Shown: piece after piece, positions 32,371 through 45,116 of the stretch
How positions within the stretch are numbered: position 1 is the first letter of the stretch
How the letters are laid out: every line of letters begins with the position of its first letter
The notes under the pieces: generated by a model
Seen by the model: the letters and a program-made list of their open reading frames with translations, nothing else
What the model was told of the DNA's origin: nothing
Database searches by the model: none
Made by a program: the position numbers and the translations under genes
Assembly: GCA_020746835.1 (NCBI GenBank)
Contig: JAGPNK010000004.1
Coordinates: 1,612,001-1,676,000 of the forward strand
DNA length: 64,000 bases
Direction of reading: 5' to 3'
Source: Stachybotrys elegans
Taxonomy: Eukaryota > Ascomycota > Sordariomycetes > Hypocreales > Stachybotryaceae

Positions 32371-35300
32371 TCAAAATTCCTCAAACTCCGTCCTGTTGAG
32401 ACCCCTGCGGACAACAGCAACCTCATCCTTTCTCACCATTAGAACTTCGCCCCTCCGAGTTACCTCGACAATTAGCCCTGAATGGCTTGCCATACTCATC
32501 CAATCCACAGGAAAGAAGAAATGAGAGCTGATGCGACCTTCTGTTGAGCCTTTCGCATCCACAGTACATACCCAATTACTATTTTGAATAAAGACAAGGC
32601 GTTCAGTGGCACCTTGACCTATTGGGCCAACAACACGGATTGCCTTTTCAGACAATTGTTGGCGCGCCAGCGTGGGCGCCAGCGATTCAGTGCTGGGGAT
32701 GATTTGTGAAGTGTTGTAGAGCACAAGCTTGCTCTGAGAGTGAAGTCCATCGGTTTCACCGTACATGACGGCCAGAAGACTATTGTCGAAAGCTGGCTTC
32801 GCATATTTAGGTGAGAGAGCCAGGGGTATCTGGACATCCAACTGAATTCCACCAGATACAGTTTCTCGGTTCAACGATTGCCAGTCGAAAATATGCGCTG
32901 CCTTTCGTGACAGACACAGAAGCCAGTTATGGTGCACCGGATGATCTACCCAATGACATGGGTGATGCTCAGAGTCGGTAAGTATCGCGAGTGACGTATT
33001 GTCTCTTTCCGAAATGGACAGCAGCTCAGTTGACTCAACAGAGATGACGAGAATCCGGTCCAGATCTGGTCTTGAAACAATCTGAGCTACAGCCGAGTTG
33101 GCGCGATAATCCAAAACTTTGGTGGCTGTCATTGTCTTATCGCGCGAGCTCAGTTGATGAACAAGAATCCTGCTACTGGCGTCGACGCTTGTGATACAAG
33201 CACTTGCAGAATTGTAGGAAAGCAATCTAATTTTTACGTTGCGGGCGTGGCTGCACAGAGTCCGGGTCGCGAGTCCTGTCTCTGTTTCAAAGAGATAAAT
33301 CGACCCGTCCTCTTTGCCGCAGAAGAACATCTCGCCATTCTCATGAAGGGCTATCGAGGTTATTTCGGCTACATCCTCTAGGGGTTCGGAGTTGACTTCT
33401 TGTGGCGTTACCACGACGGAGCTCAAGGCGTGGCTCTTGGGAACCAGGACTGTAGGGCCCCAGACTCTGCTACGCGATCCGCGGATGTCCAATAGATGCT
33501 GACCGTCGCCGCTGAATACGAGGCCTTGTATTCCAGCCTCGACCGAATCGATACGATAAAGAAGGCTCAGAGTTGCAAAGTCGAATACCTGGATGGCTCC
33601 TGAAGGATCAGCCGTTGCGAGCTTCAAGCCATCAGGAGAATGGGTTATCAGATGGGCAAATACGTCAATGCCGCTCTTTTTCACCTCTCCAGACGAGATA
33701 TCGAACAAGACGAGTTCGCCATCTACATAAGCCGCCGCAAGCAAATCCGCGTTTGCCCCAGTGCCAAAGTCCAGGCATCTGACGCCCGCTGTTGCATATG
33801 GACGACCTGCGAATGCAGTTGCACCAGAGTCCCTATTGAAGATGTCGTAAAGGCAGTCATTCTCAGTGTCCCACACAAGAATGTCTTGGCCCTTATAGAC
33901 GACTGCCAGAAGCTGGGTATCCAAAGACAGTGCAGCCGTTACTGGCCAACGGTACAACTTCAACGCCGTTCCCTCCAGACCCTTCGTCCAATGGGTATTT
34001 GCATCTAGCGTTCCCTCTTGCAGGTTCCATGTTTTGAGCTGGTGGTCTTTCATCGCCGCAATCAGCTGACGGCCCTGTTCGGCAAAAGCGAGAGTCATGC
34101 ATTGCCAGGGAGCATCGAACCGCATCAGCTCGAGTTTGGAGGTGATATTCCATATCCGAATGACCGCCGGTCCGGCTGAAGCCAAGATATCATGCTGGTA
34201 GCCAAAGCATAGCAAGCGCACGGGCTCTGAATGATCCAACGTGGCGATCTGACGATGCAAGAGGTGTTCATATACCATAATCTTGCCACTAGAACATCCG
34301 AGCGCAAAATGTCGTTCGGAGGATGCAATGCTGCTGTGTTGTTGCCGTGGATTGTTAATGGTCGTCAGACAATCCCCCCATGCGACTGCCCGGAGTCCAC
34401 GGACAGTAATTCCGCGAGGAACAGAGCCAAACTGCCTTCGCGGAGCAGTAGCTGCTGGACAGAATGGAGGGATTAGATTGAAGATAGAGGCCGGATAATC
34501 CCTCAGATTACCTCCAAACTGCATAACCAACCTCACGAGATCCGTTGTCCATGAATTCAACAGTGCAAGATCGGCTGTATCTGCAAGGTCCCTTTCAGGA
34601 GTCCCCTGTAAGAATAGCCCAAGAGCGTCACCAGTGTCGATCAAATGTGAAAGATCTGAATGTGACGCAATATACTCGATCCACGACAAAAGACTGTACG
34701 ATGAGAAGAACTTTGCCAGGGCGGTTAGGACAGTGCCATCTGTCCAGGACATGCGTCTCAGATGCTCGTGAAATGCTTCGGATGCATACTTCAGGAATGG
34801 TGTTTGGCTTCGCTTTGTGCTCTTGTGCGTGGAACGGCCGAGCCTAGCTGCCCTTCTCTCATCACCATGCAGGTATTGAAGACAGGTCAAAAGCAAGCGC
34901 CGATGGCCTTGAATTTCCTCGACAGCGAACTCGGAGGATTCTTTGGGTTCAAAAAGATAATCTCTCGCTGTCAAATGAACCATCTGAACGACTGACTGCT
35001 TATTAACGTAGATAAGGTGACCACAGCTAGACCGTATTGAAGTCTCAAGACTGTCGATGGAATCCTGCAAATCCAGAGTCAAAGCTTCCTCAAGCTCGGT
35101 AACCGTCAGCGGACGAGTGGCGCATATTGTCCAGGTAATTATTGCTTTTGCCAAGCGTTTCCCGTATGCAGCAACGGACATTTCATCTAGTATCCGGGCA
35201 TACAAGTCGTTCATATCGCTCGGGGTCTCGTCGATGACTCGCTGTATCTCCGCAGCAGTATGGACCTTTTTCAGTTCTTGCAAAACCAAACTGGCCCACA

Positions 35301-37042
35301 GGAAGCATCCTTGCGATTTCTCAAGGACATTGTCGAGAGTTTGAAGCCTGCTCTCCTCATTCAGCGCAGGAAGCTGCTGCATATTCTCCTGAAGAAAGAG
35401 GGCGATATCAGATCGACTGTTCTCCCTCGATATCTCTTCAACAAAAATCTCCGTGTTCGTCTTTGGCTGGTCAGGAGACTTGAAGACATTTCGACTGGTG
35501 AAGAAGACTCGGAGGTTAGTGCATTCGCTGGCCTTGAGTAACAATCGAATCAGCTCAGGCTCTTGATGGCATTCGTCTAGAGCATCTAGGACCCAATAAT
35601 GGGTTCGGGACAGCTTTGATGCAAAAATGCCGTCTAGGAATAGTCTTCGCCAAATTGTAGGATAAGTCCGTTGGCTCAGATTGTGGTCCGCTTCATAAAC
35701 ACTTGCACACCTTCTCCAAACTTCCCCGTCCTGTAACGCCATTTGACGCGCCATGGATAATAAGAAGATTGAGATATCAGATGTGCCTTTGCGCCGGTAC
35801 TGGAAGAAGTAGAAAGAGCATTGGGTGGTAATATCTCTTAGATGTGATACGATCCTTCCACTCAGAATAGTCTTTCCAGTGCCCGGTTGGCCTGAGAGTC
35901 CATAAACTGAAGATTGAGTAGATTCAAGCCAGGTCTGAAAGCTTGTTCTTTGGATAATCCATTCGCATGAGCCATGCATGCGCCGCCCATCTGCAGCGAT
36001 CAGGTCTTCTTCGGTAGTGTCATCTGTGCCCAGAAGTGATTCCAATAGACGTTGTTGGCCCATGTCCAACTTGCGCTCCAGTGACAGTGACTTGGATTGG
36101 ATATCTCTTATGGTTGTTGCTAGGGCGTTCCGAACTGATCGATAATTTGGGTCGTCTCTTGAGCTGAACTTGCACATATCTCGGTGATTCGCGTTCAGGT
36201 GGTCTACGCGCTCGTTTGGATATCCGAGAATTGCTGATGAACGATCCACTATTATGGATTTCTTCATACCCAAATCTGAGGGGAGTGTTTCGAAGAATGA
36301 GAAAAGGTGTATTTGTTGCGAGTGATGAGGGAAATCTTGGTTGAGACTCTGTATGACGGCAGACTGGCTCGAAAGATCGCTCAGAAAAGGCCGAGCACCA
36401 CCAAGCCCGAGGGCTAAAAATCGACTCAAAGTTCGTGCCAAGTCGGCGCCGTGATGGGGAGTAGCGAGGAAGAACATGGAATGTATACGGTTTGCCAGTG
36501 AATGGTATTCTGGCTGTGATTTGGCCAACACATACATTCGCTTGACGACTAGACCGCCCATACTATGCGAAACAAAGATGATTGGCACCTATGTGACGCT
36601 GGATTAACAATTGAGAAAGGCAAGAAGAAGAGAGAATATCAGCAAGGAGTTGAGAAATATAGAAAGACCATACTTGATCATGTAGAGAGATTGTCGGGTG
36701 GTTGAGGACAGCTCTGAGTAGTCCGTTTGCAAAGTCATCTATACCCAGAATGCTTTCCTTATCCCAGCTCGAACTATAACCAAAAGTGTGAGTGCTAACC
36801 TGGCCAAAGTCTGGGTCTGTCGAAAGCCACTCAAGAGGCCAAAACAGTGAAGGGTCGCCCATCGCCCTCCACGTGCTATGGGACCCCCCTCCGAGACCAT
36901 GGACAAATATCAAGTCGGCAATTGTGCTTTCATCCCCAGGTGAGTATAGTGTAGTCAGGCCCAACGGCCCCTTGCTTGGTTTGGGGGATGAGGGAGAGCC
37001 GGTGCTCCGATGGTTGAACTTGGATCTCGACAGACGAAACAT
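32371..37042 (-). CDS. NLR-like STAND protein: alpha/beta hydrolase - NACHT - WD40
   Basis: Two exons on the minus strand, 37042-36674 and 36588-32371, give 1528 residues. The intron separates the oxyanion segment LIFVHGLGGGSHSTWRA from the nucleophile elbow VSHSMGGLVV, with Ser about 132 as the expected catalytic residue and His about 258 in ANHRDMCKF. This matches the SesB-type lipase/esterase domain that caps many fungal NLR-like proteins. A NACHT-type NTPase follows: Walker A GQPGTGKT at about 356-363 and Walker B WVLDALDEC at about 455-463. From about residue 700 to the end come poorly conserved WD40-like beta-propeller repeats (for example CSSGKIMVYEHLL, PAVIRIWNITSK). Such proteins are linked to heterokaryon incompatibility and non-self sensing in fungi. 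All key residues look intact and the frame is open throughout. The repeats are degenerate, unlike the near-identical WD repeats of fast-evolving HET proteins. Confidence 0.85.
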
Positions 37043-37623
37043 TGGATGGAGCTTTCCCGATTAAATCAGACCTTGGGTCCATGATAGAGCCACAGCAGGA
37101 TAGAAATCGTATGTGTCTCAGTTCTCTATTGCGACAATGCCTTAGGTTCTCGCCTGTCTCTGAGCCATGCAAGCTAGCCCAGTAAATGCGCGTTTAAACA
37201 AGGGACCTTCCCCCTTGCAAGTCTCCAACCAAGGCATGACACGTTTTCGTGCATACATACAATGATGGGGTTCTTTACGCCGCTTGTGGTTGGTTCACTA
37301 GCCGCCAATCATCGGGTACAGACCCCCGTGGCTAAGCAAGGCCATGCATGGTTGCCAATGGTTGATCAATGTTTTGGAGACCTTGCATTCGCACCTTCGC
37401 GCCCAGTGGGGGCGACGGTACAATATCACCAACATTGTGATTCAAGGCCGTACCTGCCTCCAAGCCAAAAAATGGCTAGAATAGGTATAGCCCACCACGC
37501 TGCCTCCTTCCTCCCTTCCATTCATCCATTCTCGCTTTCGTTCCAGCACCTCAACGCCTCATCGCAAACCACAGCTTAAATCTTTCGCGACTTGTTCCGT
37601 TCAAGTCAACAATCCCGAAGGAA
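37043..37623. other. Divergent promoter region, NLR-like gene / SHB17
   Basis: A 581-bp divergent spacer. The last 120 bases are C/T-rich leader-like sequence. No other feature is recognisable. Confidence 0.45.
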
Positions 37624-38508
37624 ATGTCTGACGCCAACGCGACCACCCCTCGGGTTTTCATCGCCCGGCATGGTAAGTTATGTACTATGCGACACGATGC
37701 CATGCTGCATTCTGACGCATCTCCAGGCGAAACCGAATGGACGATATCTGGCCAATGCACAGGCAACGCCGAGATACCACTAACGGAGAACGGGAAAAAG
37801 CAGTCTCGTGGCACGGGCAAGATGCTCGTTGGCCCCGGCAATCTCATTGACCCCAACAAGCTCGCCCACGTCTTTTGCAGCCCCAGAGTAAGGGCCAGAG
37901 ATACCTTGGACCTGCTTCTCGACGCCGAGTGGAAGGCCAAGCTCGAGGATCAGGGAAAGATTACGATAACCGACGACATCACAGAGTGGGATTACGGCGC
38001 ATATGAAGGGTTCCGGCCTAGCGAGATCAAGGATAGAAGAGCAGCACAGGGCCTGGGCAAGTGGAACATCTGGACGGAAGGCTGCGAGGATGGCGAGTGA
38101 GTTTGCTCGACAAGCCGATACAAGGCTCCAACTGGCACTAACGGCATGGCGTCAGGACTCCCGACGAGGTCAAGGAACGCCTTGATCGACTGATTGCCCA
38201 AATTACATCGATTCAGAAACCTTACATGAATGGAGGCTCGGCTCCCGATGTCCTGGTGGTAAGAACCTTTTCAACCCGCCATAAACAAGCACATACCCAA
38301 GAATATCAAAATCTAACGACTTGTCTCTTCCAAGGTTGCCCATGGCCATATTCTTCGCGCGTTTGTCAAGAGGTGGCTGAAATACCCCATGGACTTTGAG
38401 TTCACCATGATGATGGAACCGGGCGCTATTGGTGTCTTGAGCTATGCTCACCACAACGTTGATGAGCCTGCAATCTTGGTTGGCTTGGGATTCCCCAATG
38501 CATCTTAG
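37624..38508 (+). CDS. SHB17: Sedoheptulose-1,7-bisphosphatase-like histidine phosphatase
   Basis: Four exons: 37624-37672, 37727-38096, 38156-38258 and 38335-38508, giving 231 residues. The catalytic signature RHGETEW is split by the first intron; FCSPRVRARDTLDLLL, TEWDYGAYEGF and VAHGHILR complete the histidine phosphatase (phosphoglycerate mutase-like) active site. GQCTGNAEIPLTENG and the C-terminal GAIGVLSYAHHNVDEPAI match yeast Shb17, which dephosphorylates sedoheptulose 1,7-bisphosphate to feed ribose synthesis. The protein is about 40 residues shorter than yeast Shb17, mostly in the segment before the last motif. The first exon is only 49 nt. Enzyme specificity is inferred from the closest family. 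Confidence 0.82.
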
Positions 38509-40156
38509 GATAGGAGTGTCAGAGAACCGTTCACAGCTGCGGATCTGTGAATCTCTTTCTCCCTCGCTGCTCAACGTGGTTTGAGATACCAATATCAGAA
38601 ATCACCACGTTGCAAAGGCCGTGGTTTAACGCATATGCATACGCAAGATTATTCATCCTTGTTTTCTGCAGACCCTTGAATTCATATCCAGATAGAGGAG
38701 CACTCGTCCGGCGCATTCCAGTTTCTCCAAACCCGCTGTAACTCTGGGTGCTCTTCTAGAGGGTAACGTTACTTTGCAGCATCCCCCTGCACGCACCTGT
38801 GCGGCGCCGCATCTTATCTGCCAGGCACAACCAAGATTCCGGTTGATAGACGTGCATGATAAGCAGGTACAGTTGGGGAGTCTGGGACGGATGCTCTGGC
38901 GTCACATGGGCGTGCAAGGTCGTTTCAAACCACACGTGCAAGTTGCAGATGGTCATATAGATTATGGGTTTGGCTAAGGAGTGCGATGCGATGCCAGATC
39001 TGGTGATCTACATAAGACTTGTCCAAGATAAAGATGATAGATTCACCTGCATGCAAGTCACGGCAGGTGCATCAGGGTCTATCCAAGATACTCGTCTTGT
39101 TCCAAGAGATCCAAAAATCGCCTCGTCTCGGACCGTGGTTGGTGAGCGACTCCCTTATCTCGCAAGGATCGTTACCTCTTGGACATCATCTCATCTCCGT
39201 CTGCAACTTCCTTCTTCCCACACTCCTAAGCGCCATGCCACCCACCTCCTTGATGCATCACACAGCACGCGGCGCGTCTCTGGAGATGCGAGTTGCACGC
39301 TCCTCCCCAAGCCATGATTTAGGTAGTTGGGGGATCCAAGGTGCGCCGCCCTATTCCAAACCAGGAAGCTCGAGATGTCATGATGCACATGAGCAAGGGG
39401 GGGTTGCTTTCTTTGCCTCTATTCTCCCCGCCAGCCTTGCCTACTAATCTCCATAGCTCCGAGCATCTTGCATCTATTCGACGTTAGGCACACCACGAGC
39501 ACTGCGCCGTGACATACGTTACAGCAAAAGGTAGGCCAGGCGAGTGGACCGTCGCGGAACGGCGCGCGGGTCATCGGCAGCCTTCAACATGAACCCCACG
39601 AAGTCGAGAGCCATGTGATGCGATGCTCCTCGGAGGCGACAGGCCTGCAGGGCAGCCATTCCCGATCGCGCGTGCCTGGCGGAGCGGATCCGCAGCCATG
39701 TCTCGGAGCACAGTCCACGCTCCTGCTGATCACCCGCACCTTTTTCACCCTTGGCGTTTTCCGCGTCGGGAAGAGTGGATACGCATAATACAAACGGATG
39801 TGTAAATCACGTTGAAGAAACATGTTGTATCGGCTGCTGGGCCGTGGCCTGCCACACGTCTGCACGGCCAAAGGTTACTTGCTGTGGATGGAGCCTCCGT
39901 CGGCCGCTGCCCTCTCCTCCCTCAACGTCACATAGGGCACGAGAAGAGGATGCTAACGTGCCATGAGCAAGAATGGAGCGCCGCGCTTCAGTCTGGCATG
40001 CGGGTTCGAGTCGGCGATGCGATGCATATATATAGATGGCTGAGGTTCCACGGTCTGCCTCTTCACCCATCACAGCCGCATCTACAGGAAGGAGCATCCG
40101 GTGTCCTTGACATCAAGCTTCCTCTCGGCAAACACTCTCCCACACAAAGCACAATA
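38509..40156. other. Chitinase upstream region, gene-free
   Basis: This 1.65-kb stretch lies between the phosphatase 3' end and the chitinase. All frames are short and overlapping. A TATA box candidate sits at 40027. The length would suit a regulated promoter, but I cannot point to a specific operator. Confidence 0.45.
40027..40035 (+). promoter_or_regulatory. TATA box candidate of the chitinase gene
   Basis: TATATATAG lies about 122 bp before the ATG at 40157. Confidence 0.45.
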
Positions 40157-41536
40157 ATGCCATTCTTTGGTCGTGTATCGCCCCTCGTGGGCACCATCCT
40201 CTCGGTGCTGCCACTGGCCCTGGCGGGCTTCGATCCCTCTTCCACATCCAACATTGCCGTCTACTGGGGTATGCGCACTCTGAACAATGTTGGAACGTTA
40301 CTGACAGTCATTACCCACAGGACAAAACTCCTTTGGCCAGGGCAGCGGTTCGCTGGCTCAGCAGCGGTTGGCGTATTATTGTGCCAGTAAGTGTCGTTAA
40401 CAAGGTATTGGTGTTTTCCCAGGACTGACATGTGATGCGCGTCCAGATACGGATGTTGATGTTTGTACCCAAAACCCCTCGATGCAGTTCTGACATCTGA
40501 CATTGGACAGATCATTCCTCTTGCTTTTATGAATGGCATCACACCTCCCATCACAAACTTTGCCAACGCTGGTGATAACTGCACTGCCTTCCCTAGCGAC
40601 CGCAATGTGCTCAACTGTCCACAGATTGCGTAACTCACACCATACATCCATCAATTGTTTCATGGCATAGTACTAACAGCCAACAGAGAAGACATCAGGG
40701 TCTGCCAGAGCCTTGGCAAGACCATCATCCTCTCCCTAGCCGGTGCTACATACACCCAGGGGGGTTGGTCCTCGGCTGATGCAGCCCGTTCCGCAGCCGA
40801 TCTTGTTTGGAACATGTTCGGTCCCGTCAACCCTAGCAGCTCGGCCCTGCGTCCTTTTGGCACCGCCGTGGTCGATGGTATCGACTTTGACTTTGAGGCC
40901 TTCACTAGCAACATTGTCGCCTTTGGCCAGCGCTTGCGCCAGCTTATGGACAATGCCATGGCCTCGGGCAGCAAACGCTTCTGGCTTGCCGCCGCGCCGC
41001 AGTGCTTCTGGCCAGATGCCGCCAATGGCCCCGCGCTTGATGGCGCTGTCTTCTTCGACTTCATCATGATCCAGTTCTACAACAACTGGTGCGGCGTCAA
41101 CAACTTTGTCGAGGGCTCGCAGTCACAGAACGCCTTCAACTTTGACGTCTGGGCCAACTGGGCCCGTACGCGTAGTCTGAACCCGGACGTCAAGCTCCTC
41201 TTGGGCATACCAGCCAACGCGGGTGCCGGCGGCGGGTACACGTCCGGCTCGAAGCTAGCCGCGGCGATCCGATGGTCCATGGCTTTCGAGAGCTTCGGCG
41301 GCGTCATGATGTGGGACATGTCGCAGATGTATGCCAACTCGGGCTTCCTTGCCCAGGTCGTGACGGCTCTTGGCCAGACACCAGGCAACCCACCTTCGGA
41401 CCCAGGTACTCCTCCTCCTTCCGGTCCCCTGGTACCACACTGGGGTCAATGTGGCGGCGAGGGCTATACGGGGCCTACCCAGTGCGAACCGCCCTATACT
41501 TGCCAGGGCACCCAATGGTGGAAGTCATGTGTCTAA
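40157..41536 (+). CDS. GH18 class III endochitinase with C-terminal CBM1
   Basis: Five exons: 40157-40268, 40321-40386, 40447-40460, 40511-40629 and 40687-41536, giving 386 residues. The third exon is only 14 nt, yet the joined reading [18 protein letters not shown] fits the family and the phases close. Residues 1-23 are a signal peptide. The GH18 catalytic motif DGIDFDFE ends at about residue 174 with the acid Glu. [12 protein letters not shown] and [14 protein letters not shown] are further class III (plant-type) landmarks. After a Pro-rich linker ([15 protein letters not shown]) comes a CBM1 of about 32 residues ([16 protein letters not shown] and so on), which binds chitin or cellulose. 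The enzyme is thus probably secreted and acts on crystalline chitin, in cell wall turnover or attack on other fungi or animals. Confidence 0.93.
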
Positions 41537-41838
41537 GGTACAGGGAAGGGGTATGTATATACACCATGCTGATTCATCTAGGAGGGCGCAGTTTGGGTTT
41601 CGCTGTATATATTGATTCATCGCATATATTCCTCATCGTACTTGAGTTATCATGACTACCTGGTCCAGATCCAATGAGTGAGTGGTATACAGTGAGGGGG
41701 GAAAGCAAGATAAAATGAAGAAAATGATGGTAAAACGAAACATCATGGTCATTACATTTTCTTCGTTACATGTTGTTGTGTTGTGGGTATCAATATTAAT
41801 GGCAAACGCCGTGCTGGGAGCCGAGATGTGGTGGGAGA
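41537..41838. other. Convergent 3' region, chitinase / M50-like protease
   Basis: This is a 302-bp spacer between convergent genes, partly AT-rich, with no gene. Confidence 0.5.
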
Positions 41839-42733
41839 TTAAAACTTGGTGGGGAGGAAGTTTTGCGCGTCCCTCTCCTGCTGCTCAAACGACTGCGAAA
41901 AGGCAGCCAAGCCGGCGACAATGCCGACCGCCATGATGAGAATGGAAATGATGGACCAGATGACGCCCCAGCACTGGGAGGACCCGCCGTAGCGCTTGGC
42001 AAAGACGCTGGCGTCGGACTCGTTGACTTTTCTGAGGATGAGGTCGTCGCAGATGTCCCAGACGCTGTAGAGCGAGGACATGACGCCGATGAAGAGGACG
42101 ACGAAGCGCAGGGCCTGGGCGTGCTCGATGAACCAGGCGGCGATGAGCAGGCCGATGGCGAGGACGATGGTGAGGATGGTCAGCCAGTCGCGCTTGCCCC
42201 ACCACATGGTCAGCAGGAAGCAGACGCCCAGGACCATGCTGGCGACCTTGCTGGCGACGATGTTGAAGCCGCAGAAGGTGAGGAGGGCCCCGATGATGGA
42301 GGAGCCCAGGTAGCCGGCGGGCAGGGTGAAGGCGCTGATGCCGCCGACCATGTGGGTGACGCCGCCTTCGCGAGGGTCCAGGCTGATGGACTTGACGCGG
42401 CCGCCTGTGAGGACGGCGGTGATGGCGTGGCCAAACTCGTGGAAGGCAATGACGAGCATCTGTACGAGTCAGCGAAGGGTTCTTGTGGAGTAGTTATGCC
42501 TGGAGGGTGACGCGGCTCACCTTGAACGGCCAGAGGATCATGCGGAGGTAGGGCACGTTCCAGAGAATGGCGATGACGACGGCGTAGGCCCCGATCACGC
42601 CCAGGGTGACGCGCTGCGTGTGGTTGGGATTTTGGAGGTCTCTGGTAGCCAGGTGGCCGTGGCTGCTGGTGTCGAGGTAGCGCTCGGCAAGAGCGCCGAG
42701 GCTGGCCATGTCGAGGTCAAGAGCTGGTGCCAT
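41839..42733 (-). CDS. M50B-like integral membrane metalloprotease
   Basis: Two exons on the minus strand, 42733-42521 and 42459-41839, give 277 residues. The zinc motif HEFGH is at residues 78-82, in AFHEFGHAITAVLTGG, inside or next to the second membrane segment. About six further hydrophobic helices follow (LLTFCGFNIV, VASMVLGVCFLL, ILTIVLAIGLLIAAW, VVLFIGVMSSL, IISILIMAVGIVAGLAAF). This is the pattern of the fungal and plant peptidase M50B-like family. The distal aspartate of site-2 proteases (LDG type) is not obvious, so catalytic activity is uncertain. The upstream in-frame extension to 42955 was rejected because it is leader-like and lacks membrane-protein features. The product and location (endomembrane) are inferred. 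Confidence 0.85.
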
Positions 42734-43431
42734 GGCGGGTGAAATCTGAGACGCAGTACTGAAATGAGTTGCTGTGCTGTCTGAAGGAATCGGTCGCCAG
42801 ATCGACGCAAAAGGCAGAATGAAGCGAGCGTGAGTTATCGTGTGCGGCAGACAGGCGCAAGAAGCGATCGATGAACAAAAGATAAGAGGAACAAGTAAGA
42901 AAAAAGTTGGCAAAGCTGGAAAGTGAAGACGCGGACGGTGAAACATGATGTCCATTCCAGCCCAAGTCGAGGCGAGGCGCCTGAGGCTGTGCTGAGCGCC
43001 GCGCCTCGGTATGACGAATGATGGGCCGGCCCCAGCCTGTTTTTATGCGCTGCATGGGCTCCGCTTTGTGACTTTTTATGCACGGACATCAAGGGATATT
43101 CCGGGGTCGCACCAGCATTCAGGCACTGATTACGCATCTTCTTCTGTCTTGCTGATGTGAGGATTTGAGTTTGTTTTCGTAATCATTTATACTTCTTTGC
43201 AGAACTTGTAAAAGAAAACAAACGGTCGTCTTGCCGAAGTTCAGAGACCAATGTGGCTTGTGCCTATTTTTAGAATACGAAGTCTCGACTAACATCTACC
43301 CTAGAGCCAGGACTGACCAACCTCACCTCTTGAGGGATCTTTGTACAATGCCTCGAGCATACCTGTGAAGTTCATCGAGGCCCATCAGTTGACTCTGAAT
43401 CTGCCTTCTTTTGGGTCAGGTTGGGTTTTTC
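42734..43431. other. M50-like gene upstream region and MFS exporter 3' region
   Basis: A 698-bp spacer between tandem minus-strand genes. It is C/T- and G-rich near 42740-43060 and AT-rich near 43140-43260. No gene is supported. Confidence 0.45.
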
Positions 43432-45116
43432 TTACATTCTGGGAGTTTTGCTGGTGCCTGAAGACTCGACGTCTTGGGGCAGGTGAGGCTTCGCAGCGGC
43501 TTGCAGGCCATATTCCGTTTCGAGATCACTCCTCAGCGCGATCTCCTTCTCTACAAATACAACGAAGAATGACAATCCCGTTATTACGACAGCAACAATC
43601 CAAACGGTGCGAAGGCTGTCGGCGAAAACACCAACGACTTGCTCTCTCGAGGTGAGGGAGAGAGTGTTCAAGAACTCGCTGGAAGCATGCGAATATGCCT
43701 GTCCGTTTGCGACGGCTCCCTGGATCGCAGGGTCCGTGATTGTGTAGGCTAGGCTATCAGCGCGGCTGTTGAAGATGGCTGCAGGAACCGAGACGCCCCA
43801 GACTGTCCCAAAACTTCTGACGAATGACCAGACAGCTGTGGAAGAGGCCGTGTCTTTTTCGGAGAGAGCTGCCTGTGTAGCAGGTAAGAGGGTTGTTAAT
43901 GCAAGCCCGGAGCCTATGCCAGCGATGATCTGAAAGACTACATAATGAGCGAGACGGCTCTGCTGATCGAGCAAGACGAACAAGCTAATTCCCAAGGTCA
44001 TCATTGCAAATCCAACAAGGTGGAGAGGCCGATATCGACCAAACATAGACATGATAAAGCCGCTGATTAGACCGCCTGGTACAATAGTTATCACGGTCGG
44101 CAGTAAGAGAACCCCGGACCTTGTGGGTGCCTCTAGCAGAACCGCTTGGAAGTATACGGGCAAGAAGTAAATAATCCAGAAAGAGGACATGGCATGAACA
44201 AAAGTGAGGAAGAAGGCGGCCGCCGAAGTCCGGTTGCTGAAGAGGCGCCGAGGGGTCATGGGTTCAGCGCACCATGGCGATGTCTCAAAGAAATAGAACC
44301 CGGCTATACCGGCGACGCCTAGGACCAATGGAAGAATGACCTGCCATGCCGACCATGGGTAAAGCGTACCACCATAGGATAGGGCAATCAGGACGGCCGT
44401 GACCGAGCTGATCAGAATGACGTTGCCCGTATAGTCAATGCGACGGAGACGTTGGAGTGTAGGAGGCCCACGTTCGTAGTTGACGTGTAGGAACGCGGCC
44501 AAGAGGGCAAGAGAGACCCCCGAAACGGGCAGATTGATGTAGAAAACCCATTTCCAGCTGGTATTCTCGACAATGGCGCCGCCAATGAATGGTCCGAGCG
44601 AGGTGCCAATGGCGAAGATGGCGAAGATGACGCCCATGAAGCGGCCTCGGTCACGCAGCGGAACCAAGTCGCAAACGATCATCTCGATCATGAGATTGAT
44701 ACCGCCGCCACCAATCCCCTGTACCGCTCGACCTCCAATCAGCATGGCTGTGCTGGTCGCGCCGCCGCAGATGCCGCTCCCCAGAGCGAATATCGCGACG
44801 ATGGATATAGTCAACCAGCGTCGACCGAAGATGTCGGCCATCTGCCCAAACAACGGCAGGCATGCAGTACTGATGTCAGGTTAGCAGAAGCACCGGCGAC
44901 TGGCCCGTCATCTTACCCTGTCAAGAAATACGCATTGACGAACCACACATAGTTCTCTCCAGCATCCAGGGCGCCGGAAATATGCGGAAGAGCAGTCGAC
45001 ACGACAGTGCTCTCGACGGAAGCTAGGAGGGAGGTGATGGCGAGGGCCAAAAAGATGGCCCAAAACCGCCAACTGTACTTCGCCCTTGGCTTGGGCGTGA
45101 CTGTATCTGCACTCAT
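43432..45116 (-). CDS. MFS drug:H+ antiporter (DHA2-type, 14-TM exporter)
   Basis: Two exons on the minus strand, 45116-44917 and 44869-43432, give 545 residues. Motif A is GQMADIFGRRWL, TM4 has GRAVQGIGGGGI, motif C-like glycines are in GTSLGPFIGGAIVENTSW, and NLPVSG marks the 14-TM fungal exporter group. Such transporters expel toxins, drugs or the cell's own secondary metabolites across the plasma membrane. The gene is divergent from an AflR-like Zn2Cys6 regulator 363 bp away, an arrangement typical of a regulator controlling its exporter. No biosynthetic enzyme is seen nearby, so the exported compound is unknown. The splice restores YFLTGTACLPLFGQMADIF. Confidence 0.9.
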
